The notes below the pieces were generated by a model. That model was not told the DNA's origin, did no database searches, and was given only the letters and a program-made list of their open reading frames with translations. Positions 1 to 12,200 of a stretch of 64,000 nucleotides of DNA are shown here, piece by piece. Origin of the DNA: Mya arenaria (lineage: Eukaryota; Mollusca; Bivalvia; Myida; Myidae). A program made the translations under genes and the position numbers. Location: the NCBI RefSeq assembly GCF_026914265.1, contig NC_069134.1:12319758-12383757 (forward strand). The letters are read 5' to 3'. How positions within the stretch are numbered: position 1 is the first letter of the stretch; every line of letters begins with the position of its first letter.

Positions 1-209
1 TTGAGAAAATCCAATATACATTCTGGTAGCTACCTTTAAAGTACAAGCAGAATTTTGAAATTGTTAATGAATCTCGTTAAGGTATGAATTGCATACATTC
101 ATGCATAGTATAACATTTGAAAAATATGTCGTCTTTTTAATAGAAGAGAAACAGTTTAACAGCAAATGTGCAATTTAAGGGACTGGATTGAAAATATTGA
201 AGCTTGAGA

Positions 210-3200
210 ATGGGAAGTGGATCATCAAAAAAGGTAAACCGTACTAAGGCATGTTCAGCTCCTCAGTTCGTTCTTGTGTGCTTTCAGATATCTGAGTAAA
301 TAAGTTCTTGAACTTACTTAAACTTACAAGTGCTTTGGTGTTAAACACTGCAAATTGTCTACCATTTTATTCATATCCAAACAGTTTATAAGTGGCCTGT
401 ATTATACATTATACTTATGATTGTGTGAACTTTTTGTGCAATTGACTGACAATTCATCAAATTGTCTTGAACAATTTTAGAATTGCCTTTAACATTTTTG
501 ACAATATTTTGATGTTCATAAGTATATGAGGTGCAATAAAAAAAATCACCTTTGTACTTTTGTCAAATTTTAGAGTAGAAGAAATAAATTTGAATCAAAA
601 TGAAGCAACAACTATATTCCATTAAACACACTTACCTTATTAATCGCATATAAACAATCTTTTTTTTCACAGCAAATAAACATAACTCACACTGATGTCT
701 TTGAGAATGACTTTTTTTTCAGGCAAAACCAAACATTTCGCAGTGTTATCGTCAAGAACATATTGCTGTAGAGGCACCAATTCCAGCTGAACGTAAGGAG
801 CTTCAGCCAGTTGAAGAATCACCAGCAGAGACATATGCACCAGTAAAGGAAGATGTCGTTGAAAAGAAGGATAAAGAACCCAGACAAGAGAAAACAGTCG
901 AGGAAGTTGAGAAACCAACTCTTAATCAATCAGGTCTCAGTATTATTAGGCTGTATGCTGCAGGCCTATAGACTTAAGTCTTGCAAATCCAAATTAGGAA
1001 TTGTCAGATCTTTGTTTTAATATGATATGTAAAAAGAATTCATGCGCTGCAGCTACAAAATCGGATGTATGATGTAATGCGGTTGTAAAATAGTGTGAAT
1101 TAAAAAGACCCCTTTATTTAAATATGTAAATAAGTTTGCAACATTAATGTGAATTAGAAAGCATGCCAATGAAACTTAAATAAATCTTGGTGAGGAACAA
1201 AAGGGAATGATTAATTATAGGTAATTACGCGAAAAACAGAAATGTGTTGACTGAAAGACCTTTTCCTATTTTACCTACTACATATTGTTGAAACGTCCTC
1301 AGACAATATCAGGTTTCAATTTATTAACTTTAAAATAGCAATAAACAATCAAGATGAAAGCAATGTTCATATACCCTTTTTATAAGTGATAGGTTAATCA
1401 GAAACTGTTATGAAACTAGCTATTTCAATTTAAATTATCGATTCTTGTGTAATGACAGGCACTTATAGGTTATAGTTAGGGGACATTCAAACGATATTTT
1501 GAAATTGAATTTATATTGGCTGTGAACAGAATTGTTAAAAAGTAAAATTCGCTTGTCAGCCTTTCAACACTTTCAGCGCTTTCATTAATAACAAGATATT
1601 AATCATAATGAACATCGCCATCAATAGGGCCATTATCAGCACCACCACAGTCATCACCATTACAGCCAGATACCGTCATGTCATCATCTGTAGCAGCATT
1701 GTCACAAACCATCACCAATATCACTTTCATCATCACTGTCACTATTGTACTATGAAGTTCTGCTTTCTCTGGAAAAAACGTATTTGTTAAAAATGCACGA
1801 TAAGGATGTCGTTGATTGAGAAGAAACATAAACAACTCATGACTTATTTTTCAGGGGAAAATTTCATTAAGACAGCGGACGGTTTTAACAACTCACCTTG
1901 GCCATACTACAACTATGTGAAGTTAGGCTACAACATCAATGGGGGTCCTGGAGGTAGCACAGGCCTGGCTTTCATATCATGTTCCTATGGTGGGGAGGGG
2001 CAGGATACAACGGCTGAGTTAATCCTTGTCAAGGGGGGCGTAGATTGCAACCACTTCGCCTCAAAGTCCCTTTACAAAGATCATGAAGGTCACTTTGGGC
2101 CGGAAAATCACTTATGCACAACTGAGGATGGCACGTTTGTGGTTCAGGGCTTGTTTGGATGTAATCATGTGCGCATGTACACCAACGACAGCACATTCTG
2201 CAACCTGAGGGATGGGGTTTTCGTTTATGGGGATGAGGGCCCTACACCATTACCTTTGAATGTGAATGGGGCTAGAGGAGGGCAGAATGGTGGGGGACTG
2301 ACAATGATCCTCTGCAGCAATGTCCAGGATGGCAATACAAACAATGCCATCTACCTGGTAAGGTCAGGATTCAAAGATAACAAGTTCACAATTAAATTGT
2401 TTCAAGGAGACGACAAGTTTAAATTTAGCGTAAATGGTGATGGCACCTTGCTAGTACAAGGAGCACCCAAATCAAAGTATGGCATGTTCCACAACAGGAG
2501 TAATCTTATACTGCCCACCAATCATTGTTATGTTGCACAGACTCAGTTCATTGATGGGAAAGTACCTGAAATATTATATTCTAATATTCAGGATCATGCA
2601 ACATTTGTGGTTCTCTGTTCAAGTAGTAATGGAACTGAAGATGTCTCTGTTTCTGCTGTATACTGGTTAACAGTGAAAAATGGAGAGCTTTCCTCTGTCA
2701 AAGAAATTTCTGGACTTTTCCACAAGTCCTTCACATCTTCAGATCTATGGTCATTCGAGGTAAATAATGAGAGGCTTTCTGTCACAGGTCCTCATGGCCC
2801 AAACAGGTATGGTTTGCTTTCAAACGAGCAAGCTACACCGATTGACCTATCATCATCAATCCACCAATCATGTTGCCTAGCGACTGGGGAGAGCACCAAG
2901 ACAAAAGGCAAGGTCAAGGTCACAGAATATGGGGTCACAGGAGAGGTCAGCAAATGCACACCAATAAAAATCCTGTTCAACCATGAGGTGGCATGTGTTA
3001 TTCCTGATGAGATGCTGCAGCAAGAAGGAAAGGGATTTACATTTTCCTATGACTGGAAAGACACAGAGAAAGCTGTCGGCCTCCACCTTGTCAGGGTGTT
3101 TGCTCTGAGACCACATTCAATAAGTAAGATCATTTTGACTATGCATTTATTGATTTGTTAAAGTATGTGGAATCTAGTTACAGTTTAAAATGATTGAAAA

Positions 3201-6200
3201 AAAGTACAAATTTTATAACAATATGGGTAGTTTTTATGACTTAAATACAACAAAAGTATAAATTACAATGTTTTAGAAGTATTTCTATATAAAATCTCAC
3301 TCCCTGATAAAATGCTGGTCCAATGTTAGGAGGTAAAGACTGTGATGTAGAACTGTTTGGTTCCCCATATCATCTACTACACCAGAAGGAGGGCGTGGCC
3401 TATGCCCTGAATGTAGCAGGGCCCGCATACCAGGCTGTCAATGATGTTGTCTATTCTAGCGAGTTTGGGCAGTATGCAAACTTTACCAATGAAGTAAAAG
3501 AAGGTAGAAATAATAAAAGTGATTGTTTGATAAAAATATGTTTTGGTTTGAAAGCTTTTAAGTAGTTTTATTCTTATTTTCTTTTTATACATGGACACAT
3601 TTTGCATTAATATATTTGATAGGGTAGGAGAAAATAGAAAATACAAAAGTTGACAAAATATTTAAAGCACAATCAAAGGCAAATTAAGGTCACACAACAT
3701 TTCAGACATGGTTTTACTGTGAATTTAGAAAAATGCATTTCAGTATGAGTCCATAATTGTATTATGTGTTATAATCATTAGGAAAGATGTTTACATGTGA
3801 GGGTGAAGTGAAGTACAACACAACCCGACCACAGTCCATGCTTAAGTCCCTCGATGGCTTCCTGTTTGCCTCCAAGAGAAACCCACAATCTGACGGCCAT
3901 GGGAGGCCAGGGTATCTTACCTATGAGGTTACTCTTTAAGCATCACTCTCTTATCTAGCCAGTATATTTGTTTCTATTTACCAATAAAGAAATAATTAGT
4001 AGTTTGAAATTGGGCTTCTTGAAAACTTCTTATTTCCTTGGTAGGCAAGAACTGGCGACGAAAATGAATATTTGTTCTTAAGCAATTTCATTTCATGCCA
4101 AAAAAATGACAAACATGCATATGTTGGTAACTTTTGTTTCAATATTCAACAATTTCGGCCCCAATTATAAGTGTTGTTTATATGCTACATATGTTATACA
4201 TAAAACAGAATTTGTCTACTACGGTGTTAAGGAAAAAGTCTCTGACAGCAGATGGAGATTGCCCAGGTTCAAATTATGCTTCCAGAAATATATATTGTTT
4301 AGTTTTTGATGATTTTAAATAAATGACCTTATAGTCTTACTTCTTACCTTAGTATGATTTTTAAGTCCAATATTTGATTACTTTAGAAATGCAGCTAATG
4401 CACCAGTCAGTTGTAACCACGGTCCCTCCACCCCCATTCCACCACCATCCCCCACCCCCAGGTCCGGGGGTATACCGGGGATACCCGGGGAAATGGGCCG
4501 TGTTTTTATCTGCAAGGTGGCCCCGCAGTGCTGGGTAAATGCAGTGGTTTTGTCTTTGTGCCAAAAATGGTGGGGAATGGGCCTTACCCAGGGTCCCTGG
4601 GGTGCAGGGGCATTTGGCGGGGATTTTACCAGCAGGCCCTCTTTGAGGGCGGGGACTTTACCCGGGCTTGGCTGGACCGAAAGTCAAAGTCCCTGCTAAT
4701 CCCCGGACCAGGGCGGTTGTGGTTACAATTGACTGGTGCATAATTTGCCTTTAAACTTATATGTATAGTGTAGTGGCAGTGTGTTGTGTTTCAAATGAAT
4801 TGCCTTTTGAAGCATTTACAATCTAAAGGAATATTTATTTTAATGCAGCACATACAATGTTTGTTTTACCGTTTTGCACTTCTATTCTAATTAACTTTCA
4901 TATTTTTTTTCTAATTTTTCAAGGTGAAAGACATTCCTAACGGGGAGTACATTTTCCGCCTACATTCTGACAGCAAGTCCATCAACATGAAAAGCAACAA
5001 GACCGATGACATTAAAGTACAAAAATGTTATAGCATAGTAAAGTATATACTTACGAATAAGAACATTCATTTGAAATTGAAATTGTATGTGAGTTTTTGA
5101 TAAAATTATTACAATAACAAGATAAAGATAATTGTTCAACTAATTCTTGGCTATTTTCTTTACTCCTGATAGAACTTGCTAAGTTTTTGTTTTGGCCATA
5201 GTTATGCAAAAAGCTTATTGATGTGTCAGTATTATCGTATATATTGACTACTAAGCAGATCAAAATGTTTTAATGAGTCAACTAATTAACATAACCTGTG
5301 AAGAACTTAACAAAGTTTTATACAATAATTATTGACTCCTGCTGAACAATATCTAGAGAGGTCACATCTGCTCATTTATTCTTCTGACTCAAACTAACTT
5401 CTACTGCCTTTTTGGGAATTACTTTTCAACTTGTAAAATTTTAAACAGCATAGCAAATGGAAGACATATATTGACCTTGGCCCTGTGACCTTGACCTTAT
5501 GTATTTATTATAGGAATTAAAAAATCAGAAGGAACTAATGGATATCCAGAATTTCACCTGCTACACAACGGAAATGGATGTCTCTGTAAAGGACAAAGCA
5601 TTCTGCTTTAATACCAGGACTGTTGATATACCAATTGGTGAGTAAGATGGTCAGCTCATAACGTTGCTCTACAGATTTCATAAAGCAGTAATGTGTAGCC
5701 CAATTTATAAATTTTTAGCTCAACTATAAGAAAAATTAGGAGGCTGTTCTATTCTCCCCACAGGCTGTATCTGCGTTTGGTAAAGATTTTAGGGCAAATT
5801 GGCATTTTCACTTATAACTCCATTACCCTTCATTCCATTCACTTCATACTTCACACAGTTGTTAACGTCACAAAATGAGGTTACATAACCCCATATTATC
5901 TTAAATACAATTTATGGCCCCTGATTGACTTAGGAACTTAGGTTAAAGTTTTTGTGAACAATGTGTCGGGTTAAAGTTTTACATCAAGTTGGGATTTTCA
6001 CTTAATTCTTTTATACCCTTCGTTCAATTGACTTTATACTTAACACAGTTGTTTACGGCCATCACACAGTTTGGCTTCCTAACTCAAATATTACGGTATC
6101 TTTAATACAAATTATGGCCCTTGATCATCTTAAAAAGTTTGGTTATGGGCAACTTTGGGTTTAAACTCAGTTCTCAAATACTTTTCATTCAATGGCCTTC

Positions 6201-9200
6201 AAACCTGATTGGTATCATAATCATGGCATGAACGCAGTTTAAGTGTGTGGAGTCTGAAGGACACCACGCATACTTTAACCAGCCCAACTGTGTTCATATC
6301 CCCAATAATGACATCAATCATGCAACTCATTTTTTTTTTATATTTACACCAAAAGTTCATTAGGGCAACTTGAGATTTTCACTTAATACTTCTATACCCT
6401 TCATTCAATTAACAAAATACTTCATACAGTTGTTCAAGGCAATCACACAATTAGGTTACACAACTCCATATTAACCCTAAATACAAATTATGGCCCTTGA
6501 TCGACGTAAAAAGTTTGGTAAAGATTATGGGCAACTTTGGGTTTTAGCTCAGTTCTCAAATACTGTTCATTCAATGGCCTTCAAACATTTAGGGATTGAA
6601 TCGTGTGATTGATATTGATGTCATAATCGGAGTATGAACACAGTTGGGCTGGTTTAAACGTGTGGATTCTGGAGAACACCCTGCATACTTGAACGAGCAC
6701 AGCCGTGTTCATATCCCCAATAATGACATCAACCACGCAGCTCATTTTTTTATATATTTACACCTATAGTTCATTATTGTTTTCCATAATTGTTTTAAAG
6801 AACAACAATTAGTTTCATTTAAGAAAACCTTGCAGGAATTATATCCACCCATTCTGTTAATAGAATGTTCCGATCATATGACCTTATATAACGCAGTAAA
6901 AATGGTGTTTGGGGTTCCTACGGTCAAGTTCAAGGTCACTTTTACTAAAAATAGAAAAACTGTTGGTACTGAATAACTTTAGTAGACATATTGCCCCCAA
7001 ACTTGGTATATAGTAAGAGTTTATACAGACTTTCCATGGGTATGGGACCCCTAGGGTCAAGGTAAAGGTCACTGTTACTAAAAAAGGATGGTCATTGGGT
7101 ACTGAAAGTCTTAAGTTAAGGCTCACATATTGTGACCAAACTTGGTATGTAAAAAGAGTTTAGGGAGGACTTCCATAGGATTGCATTTGGGGCCCATAAG
7201 GTCAGGGCCACTTTTACTCAAATTAGTAAAACAGTTAAACTTAATTGATTTTTGTATTGCTTTTGACGAGCACATATTATATCATTATTGTATTCATTTC
7301 TAAGACAAAGCCACATATAGCTGACTGCTCTGTCCTACAACAGCTCTTGTTTGGTAAATACATGCTATTATATCCCAATGGTTAACTATTTTGAAACAAA
7401 TATGTACAGTAGGTCTAGTTTTCTTCACTACAAGACATATATTCATCTGCACAATGATTATATTTTATTTAAAACATCGACACAGCTATTAAACACTAGT
7501 TTAATACCTTGGTTCTTTAGCATTTTAATTATTGAAATGTGTCATCCTTTGAACAGAGACCATCTGTGGGTTTGCACTGCTGGACAAATCCAAGTACCAG
7601 GAAAAAGAGGTGCTAGCCGACAAGATGACGGCCAGCGAGAAGGACAAGCTTGTCGACACTCTCCAGCCCATACAGAACAGTGTCACTCGCAAGAAGATGA
7701 CAATCGTCGGCTGGTCACCAAACCTTCTGGTCAACAGCAGTGCTGAGGTAGGGGGCATAATTTCATAAATTCATTTCAATGAACAGTTCCATAATATTTA
7801 TGGAATTAATTGAATAGGCTTAGATTGTTGCATTTGATATTTTTCAGAGTAAATCCACTATCACAGTTTCATGTATTGGATAGGCAAACATAAAAGCATG
7901 TTGTTATACCATTAAAGCATGTGAGTCTGGCTATTGCTTTGAGTCCATATACAGTGTGTGTATACGACATGATAAATTGCATCATAAATGCTATGTTGGA
8001 AGGCAATATTTTGCTTTGAATGAAAGATAACAAAGATACAAAGATAACTTCACTATTTCTTCACCATTTTAAGCGAAACATAGCGCAGTCGAAGCCGCTT
8101 AGGGAGCCCCACCGAAATAGTGACAATCTATAAAATACTCAAATTTGATGTGAAATGTCCACTTGCGTTTCAGTTAACTCTACAGCATTTGAAAGATCTT
8201 TTAATCAGATTTTTTTTTGTACACACATAGCTTGGTACCATGGAGAATTGGAACGTAAGCGGTGACTTCAACATAGCAGATGGAGGCTACACAACTGAGA
8301 AATGTTTCCATACATCACATATGTGGTGTAAAAAGTACCAGGAAGTTCGCCTCACTGACCACTTTGATACTGCATACCTGGACACTGCACCCGACATTCA
8401 GGTCAGTGATCACTTCATTGTGTAGTTGTATCAAGCATGAAATCAATTAAATATTTGTATATAACTTTCCTCAAAAACCAATCTGATATTGATAAAGAAG
8501 TGAATCAGCAGAAGAGAGATTTGTTGCCATTTAATACCAAATTAAATGAAAAGGAAAAAAGTTTCCGAGCTCGCCAAAGGCTCCATTCATTACTATTCCA
8601 AAACTGATTTCCTTATTTAAAGGATTAAATGGCAACTGATTTAAGATCTAGTACTTTTATGTGAAAGTAGGTGCTGGAGATGTACCGTGAGGGATGCTGT
8701 GGTGGGGGATTCTATAAGCTGACAGTGCAGCTCCTTTCTGACAATGGAAATGTAAGCTAAGTATATTTGTTAATCTTTAACCTTAGAATATAATATGTTT
8801 AGCTCAAACCTTAGTTTATTTCTTTGATTGCAGAGCATGTGCCTGTATTTTTCATTATATTATTATGAACTTATATTGCTATCACTTGCATTTTGCTATT
8901 TTTAAACAGAATTTTACCCTTGTTTAAAGCTATATTAAAGTTATGAATCATTAAACAAAATATTTTTAATTGAGCTTTGTTTTTTTAAAGAAGAAAGAGT
9001 AGGATTGTCATAGCCCTGTTGTTGTCGACAATGGCAGTGTTAACACTGGCTGTAACTTAATGCACCAGTCAATTGTAACCATGCCCCCACCAGGTCCGGG
9101 GAATAGCGGGGACTTTGACTTTCCGTCGAGCCAATCCCAGGTAAAATCCCCGCCTGGTGGCAACAAACTGCTGGTAAAATCCCCGCCAAATGCCCCGCAC

Positions 9201-12200
9201 CCCAGGGACATCCTAGGTAAGGCCCATTTCCCACTATTTTTGATGCGAAAACAAAACCACCACATACACTCAGCACTGCAAGGCCACCTGAAAGGTTATA
9301 ATTAGGCCCATTTCCCCAGCTATCCCCGGAATACTACCGGATCCGGGGGCTGGGGTTACATTTGACTGGTGCATAAAAGCTGACACTCTTGTTAATCAGC
9401 GATGCATGTGACATGAATTTGGGTTCAAAAGGGTACCTACATACTTCCAGGTGATAAGTGAGTACAGTACAGGTCAGCTGGGTACCATATACAAAGAGTG
9501 TCAGTGGCAGAAGGCCTCCCACACTTTTACAGGTTACGGCCCTGGAGTTACCATCGTTGGCTTCACATCTAAAGGTTGGAACAATGACTAGGAATCATTT
9601 TAAATAAATGCATAGTTAATATAGATTCATCAACAGAATTGTTTAATGCACAAATAAATAAATGCAAACATTTCATCATACTTTCTTTGTCTTACTTAAT
9701 CAATATGCACTGAGATTTACAGATAGGGTTGGAAAGCATGTGAGATTTCAATATAGAAGTGTCTTGTGCTATTCAATACTTTTCCATTATAAGTTTGATC
9801 TAATATTCATTATCACTTCTTGTGTTGGAAGAACCAAAGTTTTTTCTAGCATATACTAGTAGTACAGATATGTTTAAAACATAGTCTGTAGTAAATAATG
9901 AAGTGTCAATGAAATATTAAGAGCAAACAAGGACTAAAAGCATTTGATTATCGTCTTGTGTAGACAATACATTTATAAGCAGAAACAACAGCAAGCAATC
10001 TAATGTAATATGTGATGCTAAAATGTATTTTAAGGTAATGCAACTTTAAAGGATAACATTTATGGGTGAAAAGTAATTAATATAAGTAAATTAATAACTG
10101 TATTAATAACTATTACTGTGGTGTTTTTTTGTAAAATTCTGAGGCATAAAAAAACAAGCTGTTTTGCTATTAACTTCCTACAGGAAAAGATGACAAGTTT
10201 TGGGGTGGTCATTTTGGTACCATAATGTCTGGGGCAGAAGTTAGGGTGAAGCGGCAGACCAAGGGTGCCAAAGGTGATGGCTACGAGGACATTGAAACGG
10301 TATGTGGTTAATCTCTTAGATGTATAGCATGTTCAGTGGAATAAATGAACTTGAACACAATTGTGGGTAAATAAATCAATGACAACTTGTAGCTACACAA
10401 TTTCATTAATCTGAGACTTGGTTTATTTTCCAAATAGATGTATAAGAAAGTTGTTATGCCATTCTGAGAAATCCTGAACTAACCGGCCAAAATACTTCAA
10501 GCCCCGAGAATTTTTTTTATTCGTTACAAAAAGTCTTGTTTACCTCGTTTGTTATTGGCTACGCTATCTCCACAAGAGAAGAGTACTTGTTGATTATAGT
10601 ATGTAACTATTGAACATAGTTACATATCGTATTGTTCGTAACATGATTTATTCGATACTTTGCAAATATCATTTGATTTTTTTTATTCATTAGAAAAATA
10701 CATTTATGCGAAAACAACAAACAAGCAATTTTAAACACAATCAATGCTTATAAGTTATATCAAAATTCATTGAAATTTACACATGGATAACAATTAGAGA
10801 CAAAACTAATGGTGATAGCATGTTTATTCAAACTTTTGAAACATTAAAATTTGATAACAATTATAATAAAATCAAGTGATTTGTAATGATTAGCGCCTTT
10901 TGCTTAATGAAGTCAAGCAAACAAATCAAGGTGTGAGATTCTCACTTGAACCCGCAAAAATGACATCAACCCAAGGAAACAAAACAAAGTGTGAAATTCT
11001 TACATGGGACCGCGAAAATGACATCGAGCGTGGAGAAATATCGACCCTCAAGATATCGAGCCACTGATCGAATTTTATATGAACATACAGTAAAAAAAAA
11101 TCGGTCCTTTTAATCTGGTTCGAGCCAACGCGGATATCGAGCCATGAGATATCGAGCCAATGAGTTTCGGCTGTAGTCGATATAAACAGCTGCTTCGTTT
11201 TGCTGATTCAATTCAGTGTTATTGGGGAGTAACAGTCAAAGAAAATATTTTACATTGGTATAAATCGGTTGGCTTGTGGTGTTAAGGGGGATCATGATGA
11301 ATGCCCACATGTTAAAATGTTCCATTAACATGCATTATGGTGGCTATTACTGATGATGAGTCTGATCATGTGACAGGGTATGGATGATGGTGTGGACAAG
11401 ATGATCTCCCAGATAATCCGGGATGAACAGGGACTCATAGACTCTTTCTTCGTGCAGATGGGTATGTATTAGCTGGAATGGGTAATATTCATGCCTCCCA
11501 TGTGTCTATAACCAAGGAATGAATTTCAATATTTCAACTGCTTTCTCCATTGTTCTTTTGTGCTAACTGTTTCTACCATTGACCATGTGAAATCCAAAAA
11601 TATCTATCGAAAAAATCACTTATTTACTGAAATGTTTCGACATTGCTATATACGGGGATGTTAATGTATCAACTCAAAACCAGCAGGCTATTTTTATTTC
11701 CCATCTTTTTTTACCTAATATTTACATTACCCACTCTGCCCTCAGACTTACCTCAAGATGAGGAATTTGAGCGTCAGACCCAGGTGCCTGTGGACATGGC
11801 AAACTTAAAGTCAAACCTTAAAAAGCGCAGAAAGAAGCGTAAGAAGCGTGAAATCCGGGTGTTTGTCTCCAGCACGTTCCGAGATTTCAGCAAAGAGAGG
11901 GAGGAGATTATCAAGAAAGCATTTAGAGAGGTGAGAAAATGAGAAGAGTTAATGATATGCCTTGTTATACACTTTTATTCTCCTCAGGCCAGTTTCAGTA
12001 AACCATCATGGTGGCAACTTCAATTATCTTAAATCTGTAGGTCAAACAGCCTTATTAGCAGATTGATTTTCGTTTCCTTAACTTTGTGTTCATTTTAAGA
12101 TCTGGATTAAATTCAATTCACACAAAAGTGTAGCAAATTATCAAAAATAACATGGGATAACATGGGATGGATAACATGGGATAACTGGAAAATAATATAA

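Larger units (their letters stand above)
3330..7747 (+). other. Exons 4-8 of the STAND gene: malectin-like carbohydrate-binding domain
   Basis: Exons 3330-3503, 3782-3927, 4924-5016, 5514-5637 and 7557-7747 encode residues about 502-744. The core resembles malectin domains in order: 'ALNVAGPAYQAVNDVVYSSE' matches the family's N-terminal pattern AxNxGGPAY...G..Y..D, followed by a T..S..R segment ('LFASKR'), a 'YLTYEV' strand and 'IPNGEYIFRLH', which matches the family's PxGxYxVxLxF motif. Malectin binds diglucosylated high-mannose N-glycans in the ER lumen; plant malectin-like domains sit in receptor kinases. Here the domain lies between unknown repeats and an FBA domain with no signal peptide, so a cytosolic location is implied. 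The C-terminal part of the block (exon 8) is a linker I cannot assign. The domain call rests on motif recognition only. Confidence 0.55.

Noticed and set aside
4493-4743. Overlapping frames of about 70 codons
   Set aside because: They lie inside the G/C-rich interior of a MITE; their length reflects composition, not coding.
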